A stretch of 64,000 nt of DNA. Source: Firmicutes bacterium UBA5201 (lineage in GTDB: Bacteria > Bacillota > Clostridia > Peptostreptococcales > Acidaminobacteraceae). The DNA lies in contig DHVT01000025.1 in assembly GCA_002412775.1 (NCBI GenBank), forward strand, positions 145,923 through 209,922, read 5' to 3'. The notes under the pieces were generated by a model. The model saw only the letters and a list, made by a program, of their open reading frames with translations. It had not been told where the DNA came from and did no database searches. Position numbers and translations under genes: made by a program. Below, piece after piece: positions 43,604 to 52,273 of this stretch. How positions within the stretch are numbered: the first letter of the stretch is position 1; the number at the start of each line of letters is the position of its first letter.

Positions 43604-43618
43604 AAAACTCATACTTAG
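43493..43618 (+). CDS. Aromatic-rich leader peptide (attenuation)
   Basis: A 41-residue frame (or 32 residues if started at 43520) whose middle reads NEYFGYFSWSFFFYGAGYFA: of the 32 codons from 43520, seven encode Phe, six Tyr and one Trp. It lies between the promoter and a terminator in front of aroF, as leader peptides of attenuated operons do. A second short frame, MKTYESVIEYT (43483-43518), overlaps. Binding sites are weak. Ribosome stalling on scarce charged tRNA-Phe/Tyr would favour readthrough. Confidence 0.75.
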   Translation: MNLSLSTPKMTNEYFGYFSWSFFFYGAGYFAYKKIHRKTHT

Positions 43619-43654
43619 AGACAAATGAAATCAACATGCTACGGATATAACGAG

Positions 43655-43696
43655 GCATTTCTTTAAGTAATTTAAAGAAATGCCTTTTATTTTTTT
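43655..43696 (+). terminator. Attenuator terminator before aroF
   Basis: GGCATTTCTTTA and TAAAGAAATGCC form a 12-bp stem followed by TTTTATTTTTTT. Confidence 0.8.
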
Positions 43697-43794
43697 GAGG
43701 AGGTGGTTCGTTGAGCGAGGAACCCTTTTATGCTTTTGATGTTAAAAAAAGTAAAATATTCAAAATAAATACAACAAAATCAGGAGGAAAAATT

Positions 43795-44748
43795 ATGGTG
43801 ATCGTACTAAAGTCAGGAACTACCGCAGAGGAGAAAAATAAGATGATCGAAATTGTTGAGGACATGGATTATGTGGAGAAAGTCGTTAGGATCAAAGTGC
43901 CATACAAAATGGCGAGCAGAGCCTTTCATCATCAAGATAGTGTCATAAAGGTGGGTAATCACTTCATTGGTAACGGAAGCCTTACTGCGATTGCAGGTCC
44001 TTGCTGTATTGAGAGCAGGGAACAACTATTTACTATTGCCGCTGCAGTGAAGAGCGCTGGGGCACAGATTTTGAGAGGTGGTGCGTTCAAGCCTAGAACA
44101 TCACCCTACAGTTTTCAAGGAATGGGTGAAGAGGGGTTGAAACTACTCAGAGAGGCAGGAGATAAATATGACATGCCAGTATGTACCGAGTTGATGTGCA
44201 CAGAGGATTTCGATCTGGTGGAAACTTACACGGATATCATTCAAATTGGAGCCCGAAATATGCAAAATTACTCGCTACTGAAAAAGGTCGGCAAATCGAA
44301 GAAACCAGTGTTACTAAAGCGGGGTATGTCTGCTACCATTGAGGAATTCCTTATGTCTGCAGAATACATCATGGCGAGCGGAAACCCAAATGTGATCTTA
44401 TGTGAACGTGGTATTCGCACCTTTGAGAGCTACACCAGAAATACGCTGGATCTTGCAGTCGTATGCGCGATCAAGGAACTCAGTCATCTTCCAATTATCA
44501 TTGACCCTAGTCATGCAACAGGCAGATGGAAAATGATTGAGCCGATATCCAAAGCAGCAGTTGCGGTGGGATGTGACGGTTTGATGATTGAGGTCCACCA
44601 TGAACCAGATCAAGCGCTCTCTGACGGCCCTCAATCCCTCAAACCTGAAAAATTCTCAAAGCTGATGAAGAACATCCAAAGGGTCCATTCAGCTTGTGTG
44701 GAAACGGAAAAAACTGAAAGTGTGGCGAAGATACATGCAGCCATTTGA
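43795..44748 (+). CDS. aroF: 3-deoxy-7-phosphoheptulonate (DAHP) synthase with shortened N-domain
   Basis: Condenses PEP with erythrose-4-phosphate, first step of the shikimate pathway. The barrel is intact: AIAGPCCIESREQL, RGGAFKPRTSPYSFQG, QIGARNMQNYSLL, KRGMSATIEEFL, DPSHATG. The N-terminal ferredoxin-like regulatory domain keeps its first strand (MVIVLKSGTTAEE) and its last part (VEKVVRIKVPYKMASR) but about 30 residues between them are absent relative to Thermotoga/Bacillus-type enzymes. ATG 43795 follows AGGAGG. A TTG at 43711 with GAGGAGGTGG would add 28 residues. Confidence 0.93.
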   Translation: MVIVLKSGTTAEEKNKMIEIVEDMDYVEKVVRIKVPYKMASRAFHHQDSVIKVGNHFIGNGSLTAIAGPCCIESREQLFTIAAAVKSAGAQILRGGAFKPRTSPYSFQGMGEEGLKLLREAGDKYDMPVCTELMCTEDFDLVETYTDIIQIGARNMQNYSLLKKVGKSKKPVLLKRGMSATIEEFLMSAEYIMASGNPNVILCERGIRTFESYTRNTLDLAVVCAIKELSHLPIIIDPSHATGRWKMIEPISKAAVAVGCDGLMIEVHHEPDQALSDGPQSLKPEKFSKLMKNIQRVHSACVETEKTESVAKIHAAI

Positions 44749-45628
44749 ATCATCAATGGATGAAGGCGGATTTTTTAATAGTATTGCTGTTACGGGACTG
44801 GGACTGATTGGTGGATCAATGGTCAAAGCATTGAGACTGAATGGGTACACTGGAAGTGTCATCGGCATTGATCCGGATTCGGAAACCCGAAAACTGGCAG
44901 AGGCATCCGGACTGTTTGAAAAGGTACTAGAGAACGCATCAGAATCGTCCAGTCAAGTAGATTTGCTTATTCTAGCGGTTCCGCTTGGCAGGTTCGCTGA
45001 AGCTCTAAGTGCTACATCGCATTTGATTGGCCCGGATACATTGGTCACAGATGCTGGAAGTGTGAAAACCACGGTTCACCGTATGACAGAGAAAATTCTT
45101 GAGTCAAACATTTCTTTCATCGGAGGACATCCTATGGCGGGTTCAGACCAATCAGGATTTTCAAGTGCTTCACCGATATTGTTTGAAAATGCATATTACT
45201 TCCTTACGCTCGGTTCTCACTTTCAGAAAACGCAACTGGAGAAACTACAGTCACTGGTGAAAATGATTGGTGCAATCCCTGTGATGACTACGCCTGCTGA
45301 GCACGATGTGCTGGTCGTTCAGCTCAGTCACTTGCCTCACCTGGCAGCTTGCGCACTCGTAAGCACATTTAAAGAGCATCATCCAGAGGATTTCTTGAAA
45401 TTTGCCGGAAGCGGGTTCCGTGACACGACTCGGATTGCAATGGGGGAGCCCGAGTTATGGCATGACATCTTTATTCAGAATAAACAACAGTTGTCCATAG
45501 GCATTGATGGACTGATTGACGAACTGTTGAAATTCAAATCACTGCTCGTGAATGAAAATCATGAGGAAATTAAAAACAATCTGACAAGAACTCAGAAAAC
45601 ACGTTCAAGTTTAGCAGCAAAGGACTGA
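44735..45628 (+). CDS. tyrA: Prephenate dehydrogenase
   Basis: NAD-dependent oxidative decarboxylation of prephenate toward tyrosine. Rossmann motif VTGLGLIGGSMVKALR, catalytic His region in SFIGGHPMAGSDQSG, and VQLSHLPHLAACALV are family-typical. 297 residues with ATG 44735, overlapping aroF by 14 bases; ATG 44756 is an alternative. No ACT domain is attached. Confidence 0.92.
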   Translation: MQPFESSMDEGGFFNSIAVTGLGLIGGSMVKALRLNGYTGSVIGIDPDSETRKLAEASGLFEKVLENASESSSQVDLLILAVPLGRFAEALSATSHLIGPDTLVTDAGSVKTTVHRMTEKILESNISFIGGHPMAGSDQSGFSSASPILFENAYYFLTLGSHFQKTQLEKLQSLVKMIGAIPVMTTPAEHDVLVVQLSHLPHLAACALVSTFKEHHPEDFLKFAGSGFRDTTRIAMGEPELWHDIFIQNKQQLSIGIDGLIDELLKFKSLLVNENHEEIKNNLTRTQKTRSSLAAKD

Positions 45629-45632
45629 TCAT

Positions 45633-46685
45633 ATGACGATAACAATCGATCTGGCAACGGCCAGCTATCCTATTACAATTGAAGCGTCGCTAAGGTTTCA
45701 AATAAAAACAAGACTTGAGCAAATGGGCTGTAATCGATTGGTGGTGGTTACCGACAGCACGGTTTGGAAGCACCATGGGGAATTGATGACGCAACAACTC
45801 CTTGGTTTTCAGTACGACCTGACGGTACTTCCTCCTGGTGAAAGTTCCAAATCCCACGAAAACCTGATGATGCTTTACCGACGCTGGCTCGACTTTGGCT
45901 TGACCAGAAAAGATATGGTTCTGGCTTTTGGTGGCGGAGTTATCGGCGATTTAACCGGGTATGCTGCAGCAACCTTTTTGAGGGGGATCCCTTTTATACA
46001 GATCCCAACGACACTTTTGTCACAAGTGGATAGCAGTATCGGCGGTAAAGTGGCTGTGAATCTCCCGGAAGGGAAAAACCTTATCGGAACATTCTACCAC
46101 CCAAAAGAAGTCTGGATTGACCCCGATTATCTTCTGACGCTATCCGATCGTATCTTCAAGGATGGGATGGCGGAGGTCGTAAAAGCCGGCTGCATTATGA
46201 ACAAAACGCTGTATCAGATGCTTGAGACATGCGTCTGGCCTTTGGAATCCCAAGAGGCCGTCAAAATAATCAGCATGGCGCTGACGGTGAAAAAACAACT
46301 GGTGGAATCCGACGAGAAAGAGTTTGGGTGCCGAAAGCTCCTAAATTTTGGTCACACGCTCGGACATGCACTTGAAGCTTATGGACAATATACGAGATGG
46401 ACGCACGGAGAGGCCGTAGCCATGGGAATGGTATGGATCACAAGAAGTGCGGAACGAGCGGGATTGAGTCAAAAGGGATCAACAGCTGAACTTGTTGGCT
46501 TACTTGAAAGAATGGGACTTCCCACAGAATCGGGGATTGCCCTAGATGAGTTGATGATTTGGATGAACCGTGACAAGAAAAAGACGAGCAATGGCATTGA
46601 ACTGGCCCTTATGAAAAAACCGGGCATCAGTTTTCTCCATGAGGTGGCTCAGGAGGAGCTATACACATTTCTTTCACTACGATAA
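45633..46685 (+). CDS. aroB: 3-dehydroquinate synthase
   Basis: NAD- and metal-dependent cyclisation of DAHP. AFGGGVIGDLTGYAAATFLRG, IPTTLLSQVDSSIGGKVAVN and the metal-binding His in NFGHTLGHALE are present. 350 residues. It starts four bases after tyrA. Confidence 0.95.
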   Translation: MTITIDLATASYPITIEASLRFQIKTRLEQMGCNRLVVVTDSTVWKHHGELMTQQLLGFQYDLTVLPPGESSKSHENLMMLYRRWLDFGLTRKDMVLAFGGGVIGDLTGYAAATFLRGIPFIQIPTTLLSQVDSSIGGKVAVNLPEGKNLIGTFYHPKEVWIDPDYLLTLSDRIFKDGMAEVVKAGCIMNKTLYQMLETCVWPLESQEAVKIISMALTVKKQLVESDEKEFGCRKLLNFGHTLGHALEAYGQYTRWTHGEAVAMGMVWITRSAERAGLSQKGSTAELVGLLERMGLPTESGIALDELMIWMNRDKKKTSNGIELALMKKPGISFLHEVAQEELYTFLSLR

Positions 46686-46719
46686 AAATTGATGAAAATA
46701 AAACCAAAAGGAGTACATC

Positions 46720-47979
46720 ATGACTAGAACTGTACAATCAGCCATACTTAACGGAATCGTTAAAATACCGCCATCAAAAAGTTTGAGCCACCGAGCTATA
46801 CTCGCGGCGGCATTGACTGATGGGGTAAGCACAATAGAAAACCTGGTGTTCTCAGAAGATATTGAGGCAACTTTAGAGGCCATAATGGGATTGGGCGTTG
46901 AAATTTCGAAAAGCAAGAATTCCCTCAAGATCATGGGGCGAGGAAAACTGGAATCGCCTATATGGCCGCTACATTGCAAAGCGTCTGGATCTACTCTAAG
47001 GTTCCTGATTCCCTTTGCGTGTCTAGTAGATGGCCCGGTTGTTTTCACTGGAGAAGGGAAACTGGGTACACGACCTCTTGATCCCTATTTTGATTTATTT
47101 GATCAGCAGGGTGTCCGGTATTATTATGATGGAAAGTTGCCGTTGCTGGTGGAAGGTCAGTTAAAGGCGGACACTTACAGGATGCCTGGTAATGTAAGCT
47201 CACAGTTCGTTACAGGACTTATGTACGTGCTCCCGTTATTGGATGGCGATTCTGAAATCATCCTTACCTCACCCCTTGAATCTAGGGATTATGTTGAATT
47301 GACTATACAGGTACTTAAACATTTCGGGATAAATGTCGAAACCGTTACGGCGGAGCACTACATAATTCGTGGCAATCAACAATATCGTCCAGCAAGGTAC
47401 CGAGTGGAAGGTGATTTTTCCCAATCGGCATTCTGGATTGCGGCAGGCCTTATGGGAAACGGACTTGAACTTGCGGAACTGGATCAGAACACGCGTCAAG
47501 GGGACAAACGTATTTTAGAGATTGCAAAATCAATGGGCGGCAACCTAAAGTGGGATGCTGGCATGCTAAATGTTACAGGAACCAAGACGAAAGGGGCGGT
47601 CATAGATGCGTCACAATGCCCGGATTTGGTACCGATAGTGGCGACGCTTGCAGCAGTCAGCTCAGGAGAAACCCGGATTATTAATGCTGGAAGAGTCCGA
47701 ATCAAGGAGTCTGATCGCCTGCGTGCGATTTGTTCAGAACTCAACAAGTTAGGTGCGAATATCAAAGAGGAGCAGGAATGTCTTGTGATTAATGGTGTTG
47801 AAAGACTCACTGGGGGAGTCGTAGAAGGCTGGGAGGATCACCGGATTGTCATGAGTTTAGCGGTTGCAGCTATGAAATGTGATGGCCCCTTGACGATTGA
47901 AGGCAGTGATGCGGTTGGAAAATCGTATCCTCATTTTTTTGACGATTTCAAAGCACTCGGAGGCATGATCAATGAGTAG
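46720..47979 (+). CDS. aroA: 3-phosphoshikimate 1-carboxyvinyltransferase (EPSP synthase)
   Basis: Joins shikimate-3-phosphate and PEP. PPSKSLSHRAILAAAL, SGSTLRFLIPFA and RIKESDRLRAICSELNKLGA are the diagnostic motifs; 419 residues. AAAGGAG lies before the ATG and the gene overlaps aroC by eight bases. Confidence 0.96.
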   Translation: MTRTVQSAILNGIVKIPPSKSLSHRAILAAALTDGVSTIENLVFSEDIEATLEAIMGLGVEISKSKNSLKIMGRGKLESPIWPLHCKASGSTLRFLIPFACLVDGPVVFTGEGKLGTRPLDPYFDLFDQQGVRYYYDGKLPLLVEGQLKADTYRMPGNVSSQFVTGLMYVLPLLDGDSEIILTSPLESRDYVELTIQVLKHFGINVETVTAEHYIIRGNQQYRPARYRVEGDFSQSAFWIAAGLMGNGLELAELDQNTRQGDKRILEIAKSMGGNLKWDAGMLNVTGTKTKGAVIDASQCPDLVPIVATLAAVSSGETRIINAGRVRIKESDRLRAICSELNKLGANIKEEQECLVINGVERLTGGVVEGWEDHRIVMSLAVAAMKCDGPLTIEGSDAVGKSYPHFFDDFKALGGMINE

Positions 47980-49084
47980 TAGTTGGGGCCGTCAAGTGGT
48001 TTACTCGCTTTTTGGTGAATCCCATGGATCAGGTGTTGGGATAACCATTCATCATTTGCCAGCAGGCTTTCAACCTGATTTTATAAGGATACGCAAAGAG
48101 CTGCTTCGCCGCAAGCCGGGCTCTGGAATTCATGCCACAACCCGCCAGGAAAGTGACGACTACGAGATCCTGAGCGGAGTTCATAATGAGAAACTCACTG
48201 GTGCGCCACTCACTGTTTTTTTTTGGAATACCGATACCCGATCAAAGGATTATCAAAGCCTTTCTGTTACCCCACGGCCTTCACATGCAGATTATGCCGC
48301 AATGATGAAATACGGAGGACATCAAGACCCTCGCGGTGGCGGACATTTTTCGGGGCGTCTCACTGCGCCAATCGTATTTGCAGGCGCATTGATAAACCAG
48401 TTGCTGGAAAGGGAGGGCGTGTTAATCGGTAGTCGAATCTTCCGTATGGGATCAGTGAAAGACCATCCAGAAGTGCTGGAGGAATCCAGTGTGGTGCGGA
48501 TTTGCAGTGGTGAACTGAAAGGCCTACCGGTGCCCTTTTTATCCGATGAATCAATCGCTGAAGCTTTTGTTTTACTTGAACAGCTGCGAAGCGGTGGCGA
48601 TTCGGTAGGGGGGCAAATTGAGGTTTGTATCACAGGCGTTCCACCAGGTTGGGGAGAACCGTTTTTCGATTCTTTGGAAAGCAGCATTGCACATCTAGTA
48701 TTCTCAATCCCTGGCATCAAAGCACTGGAATTCGGTGCAGGCACTGAATTTTCAGGTATGAAGGGATCACAGGCCAATGACCCTTGGACAACTGAAGGGG
48801 ATCAAATCCGTACAAAGCGCAATAACAGCGGTGGTATTAATGGGGGCATCAGCAACGGCATGCCAGTCCGTTTTAAGGTCACATTCCGTCCAACGCCAAG
48901 CATCTCAATGCCTCAGGATACAGTTAACCTCACTACGGGCAGTGATACTGTCCTTGAAATTCACGGTAGACATGATCCTTGCATCGTACCTCGAGCGTGT
49001 CCAGTCGTAGAGGCAATTGCGGCGATGGCACTTATGGAGGCGATGTTGGATCAGCAAATTCAAACGAAGGAGGGATGGAGATGA
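47972..49084 (+). CDS. aroC: Chorismate synthase
   Basis: FMN-dependent elimination giving chorismate. GESHGSGVGITIHHLPAG at the N-terminus, RPSHADYAAMMKYGG and RNNSGGINGGISNGMP are typical. 370 residues. Overlaps aroA upstream and pheA downstream (ATGA). Confidence 0.95.
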   Translation: MSSSWGRQVVYSLFGESHGSGVGITIHHLPAGFQPDFIRIRKELLRRKPGSGIHATTRQESDDYEILSGVHNEKLTGAPLTVFFWNTDTRSKDYQSLSVTPRPSHADYAAMMKYGGHQDPRGGGHFSGRLTAPIVFAGALINQLLEREGVLIGSRIFRMGSVKDHPEVLEESSVVRICSGELKGLPVPFLSDESIAEAFVLLEQLRSGGDSVGGQIEVCITGVPPGWGEPFFDSLESSIAHLVFSIPGIKALEFGAGTEFSGMKGSQANDPWTTEGDQIRTKRNNSGGINGGISNGMPVRFKVTFRPTPSISMPQDTVNLTTGSDTVLEIHGRHDPCIVPRACPVVEAIAAMALMEAMLDQQIQTKEGWR

Positions 49085-49968
49085 TCACGCTTGAAGAATA
49101 CCGAAATGTAGTAAAGCCTATTCGTCCAAATATTGACGATTCAATCACTGCCGGTTACTGCGGTATCCCTGGATCATTCGGAGAAAGTGCCCTCGTTCGT
49201 TACTTCGGAGAACTTCAGAAACCGATTCGAAATTATGCTACATTTTCATTGGTTTGTGACGCAGTAATAAAGGAAGATATTGGGTATGGCATACTACCTG
49301 TGGAAAACACGACGACTGGTGGCATCAAGGAAGTTTATGACCTGATTAGACAGAAAGATTTATATATAATAGGTGAGGTTTGCCTTCCTATCGTCCATAA
49401 CCTTATAGGTTTGCCGGGTGCGACGCCAGAGGCTGTGGATGAAATTTTTTCTCATCCTCAAGGATTGGAACAGTGCGAAATTTATTTAAGTGGTCTGAAA
49501 TCCGCTCGACTTGTTCCCATGGACAATACAGCCTTTGGTGTAAGACATGTGGCAGAGCAGATGAACCCTGCGTTTGCAGCAATCGGTGGCGAACGGGCGG
49601 CAAAACTCTATGGTTTGGAAATACTGATGCCTTCGATACAGAACAGCACTTTAAATACGACACGGTTCGTGATCCTTTCGAAAAACCAGGAAGTGCGGGC
49701 CGATGCTGACAGCACCAGTATCGTATTGACGACACGGCATACGATCGGTGCACTCTATGAAATCCTAGGTTTCTTTGCAAAAGAAAGGGTCAGTCTTTTT
49801 CGTATTGAATCCCGTCCTATACCGGACCGTCCATGGGAATATTTTATTTTCCTGGATGTGGAAGGCAGTATTGAGCGTGAAAATGTTCAACGTGCACTCG
49901 CTGGTGTTCAAACACAGTGCTCGTATTTCAAGTTCCTTGGAAGCTACCGGAAAGGCGCATTTGTATGA
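49081..49968 (+). CDS. pheA: Prephenate dehydratase with ACT domain
   Basis: Converts prephenate to phenylpyruvate. PVENTTTGGIKEVYDL, and the catalytic TTRFVIL are present; the C-terminal ACT domain contains the ESRP motif (FRIESRPIPDRPWEYFIFLDVEG) used for phenylalanine binding. The N-terminal GYCGIPGSFGESAL replaces the common GPEGSFSE. ATG 49081 overlaps the aroC stop and lies 7 bases after AAGGAGGG. There are about 25 extra N-terminal residues, with no chorismate mutase domain. 295 residues. Confidence 0.93.
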   Translation: MITLEEYRNVVKPIRPNIDDSITAGYCGIPGSFGESALVRYFGELQKPIRNYATFSLVCDAVIKEDIGYGILPVENTTTGGIKEVYDLIRQKDLYIIGEVCLPIVHNLIGLPGATPEAVDEIFSHPQGLEQCEIYLSGLKSARLVPMDNTAFGVRHVAEQMNPAFAAIGGERAAKLYGLEILMPSIQNSTLNTTRFVILSKNQEVRADADSTSIVLTTRHTIGALYEILGFFAKERVSLFRIESRPIPDRPWEYFIFLDVEGSIERENVQRALAGVQTQCSYFKFLGSYRKGAFV

Positions 49969-50720
49969 GACAACGGGTGCATATTATCCTGATCGGGCTG
50001 ACCGGCAGTGGAAAAACCACTTTGGGAGCTGAACTTGCAAAAAGACTGGGGCGCCCTTTTTTTGATATTGACAGCGAAATAGTAAGGGTTACAGGGCAAT
50101 CGGTAGACGCGTTGTTTGCTACTCGAGGTGAACAGGGGTTCAGGATTATTGAGGCAAAGGTACTAAAACAGCACTGCAGTAATGAGAATCCATCTGTGAT
50201 CGCCACAGGAGGCGGGGTGGTCCTTGATCAACAGAATATTCGGACCATGAGATGTTCGGGCAACATTATCCGGATTTTGAGGAAGCCTGAATTGATCTTA
50301 TCTACATTGGACGTGGAAGGGAGACCGTTACTCGCAAAAAATCCCGAAAAAATCCATGGTATGGCTAGGGAGAGAGAGAGATTTTACCGTCAGGCAGCGG
50401 ATTTTTCTGTTCAAAACGAGGATATCCCTTTAAAAACACTTGAAGAGATGATGATGATTTCAGAATCTATAGGTTTGCACAGAAGAATCATGATTATTAA
50501 TGGTCCTAATCTGAACCGATTAGGGACACGTGAACTGGAAAACCTTGCGAAGGCCCTTTCCGTAAAACTTGAAATTAGGCAATCCAATCATGAAGGAGAC
50601 TTGGTTGACTGGATACAGGAAGCAGGGGATTCCTTTGATGGGATTCTAATCAACCCTGCAGCTTATATGCATACCAGCATCGCTTTGTTGGATGGGATGG
50701 TGAGCATCTTGAGAGAATAG
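49965..50720 (+). CDS. aroK: Shikimate kinase fused to a truncated type II 3-dehydroquinate dehydratase
   Basis: Residues 1-165 are a shikimate kinase: P-loop GLTGSGKTT, FFDIDSEIV, the RGEQGFR shikimate-binding segment and ATGGGVVL. Residues 172-251 match type II dehydroquinase (MIINGPNLNRLGTRE, QSNHEGDLVDWIQEA, ILINPAAYMHTSIALLDGM), but the lid with the catalytic Tyr (PEIYG) is missing after GTRE and the protein stops before the second half with the catalytic His. The kinase should work; the dehydroquinase part looks inactive. ATG 49965 overlaps the pheA stop. Confidence 0.88.
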   Translation: MRQRVHIILIGLTGSGKTTLGAELAKRLGRPFFDIDSEIVRVTGQSVDALFATRGEQGFRIIEAKVLKQHCSNENPSVIATGGGVVLDQQNIRTMRCSGNIIRILRKPELILSTLDVEGRPLLAKNPEKIHGMARERERFYRQAADFSVQNEDIPLKTLEEMMMISESIGLHRRIMIINGPNLNRLGTRELENLAKALSVKLEIRQSNHEGDLVDWIQEAGDSFDGILINPAAYMHTSIALLDGMVSILRE

Positions 50721-50753
50721 ACTGCTTATGACTGGTGTTGATGAAATCGGACC

Positions 50754-52064
50754 TTAAGTTTCTTGATTTGTTCTCTTTGCTAATAAATTAGCGAGATATT
50801 TCGATCGGAGTTGTTCATTTGCAGCCAATTGTTTTGCTGGGGGTAAGGCTAAAATAGCCGTAAATAGTGCACCAAGTATGCGATGAGAGGCTAATGACTG
50901 GTTATCGTATATGAGATTTGCCAGTGTGCCTTTATCGAGTGCCATAAGCACGACACGGTGAGCTGAATTAACGGGAGTAATCCGACGCTGATCAACTGGC
51001 TCCAATACCAATGCATCAAAATGGCAGTTTCTGATACAGACGCCACAGCCTAGACACATGGTCTCCTGGACTATAGGCGTCCTTCCATTGGCATCACCTT
51101 TATCTCCAAGAGCACTGACAGGACAAACACTTATGCATTTCCCACATTTTTTACAGTTCTCCAACTGGACTCTTGGTAAAAAATTAGTTGTTGCTATCGT
51201 TTGTGACGTTCCAAATTTTTGAGCAGCCAATAGCGCTTCACAGCAACAGCCACAACAGTTGCAAATAAAAGCAACTTCATTTTGAACATTTTCACCTATT
51301 TGCACTAAATTATGAGCATAGGCAACTTCTAAAAGTTCCAAACACTCTTTCACATCTATTCGTCTTGCATAGTCTGATCGGATAAGTGAGTCAGCAGTTT
51401 TACCAAAGGTCATACAGATTTCCATCGGTGCATCACAGTTTTGACCGACGTGTTCCATCTTATGTCGACAATAACATGTACTAATGCCAATGTGTTCTGC
51501 CGTATGTATGATATGTGATGCTCGTTCATAGTCCATGATTTCTAAATCGCCATCTGATTTGACATGCTTGTGATTATTTTGGGTAGCGCTTTTTAAAACG
51601 GCCTCTTCGTTGACAAACGTCCGCACTATTTTTGTCTTTGAACCAAAAAAGAGGTTTTTCACAAACTCTTCTTCTACATTCATATACTGGTGTAGCAATT
51701 GACCAAGGCTTTGTTGATCTATATCTTCTCGTATGCGCATCATAGAAAACTCTATCCAACCCGCCATTGGTGGAGGAAGAACATAGTAGGTCGTACCATC
51801 CTTTACATAGTCTACTAAAAGCGCACGACGTGCCAGTCGATCAAGGATCTCAACTGCATCCATTTCAGGCAGTTTCCAACGTTTTGCCGCTTCAGCTGCG
51901 ACAAACGATTGTATAGGCAACTGCGATACCAGTTTGGCCTCCTCTTCATCAAAGAGAATGCCTAAAATCTTGTAAAGTGTTTCTGACGGGGGTGCACCTT
52001 GTGGGAAGCGATTAAGTCTGTCTACAAGTTGTTCGTATCCACTACGAGCTGTAATATGCCCCAT
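50754..52064 (-). CDS. 4Fe-4S ferredoxin-domain protein with winged-helix-like N-terminus
   Basis: 436 residues. The N-terminal 130 residues look like a helical or winged-helix region. A middle Cys cluster (CYCRHKMEHVGQNC) and CNCCGCCC at about residue 290 precede two 4Fe-4S motifs, CKKCGKCISVCPVSAL and CLGCGVCIRNCHFDAL. Similar proteins occur in anaerobes as electron-transfer or cluster-bearing proteins of unknown role. ATG 52064 is chosen because GAGGAGG lies just upstream; the longer frame to 52160 has no binding site. It is divergent from the aminotransferase. Confidence 0.8.
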   Translation of the reverse strand: MGHITARSGYEQLVDRLNRFPQGAPPSETLYKILGILFDEEEAKLVSQLPIQSFVAAEAAKRWKLPEMDAVEILDRLARRALLVDYVKDGTTYYVLPPPMAGWIEFSMMRIREDIDQQSLGQLLHQYMNVEEEFVKNLFFGSKTKIVRTFVNEEAVLKSATQNNHKHVKSDGDLEIMDYERASHIIHTAEHIGISTCYCRHKMEHVGQNCDAPMEICMTFGKTADSLIRSDYARRIDVKECLELLEVAYAHNLVQIGENVQNEVAFICNCCGCCCEALLAAQKFGTSQTIATTNFLPRVQLENCKKCGKCISVCPVSALGDKGDANGRTPIVQETMCLGCGVCIRNCHFDALVLEPVDQRRITPVNSAHRVVLMALDKGTLANLIYDNQSLASHRILGALFTAILALPPAKQLAANEQLRSKYLANLLAKRTNQET

Positions 52065-52273
52065 TTCCAACCTCCTCATAAACCAAATTACGAATCTTAA
52101 ATCCATTATACCAAAATGGTGAAATGCATAGATAAAGTATATCATATTTGATAAAAACAAAGATTATGTTCAAGCCATTTCGAAATACAATGGCAAATAA
52201 TTGGTCGATGAAGTAAACTATCTGTAGAGGCTATAATACTGTCAAAACTACGGAATGAAAGGTGAGTGAAGAA

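Noticed and set aside
49081..49155. Chorismate mutase domain at the start of pheA
   Set aside because: The roughly 25 extra residues are too short and lack the helical Arg/Lys pattern of AroQ-type chorismate mutases.
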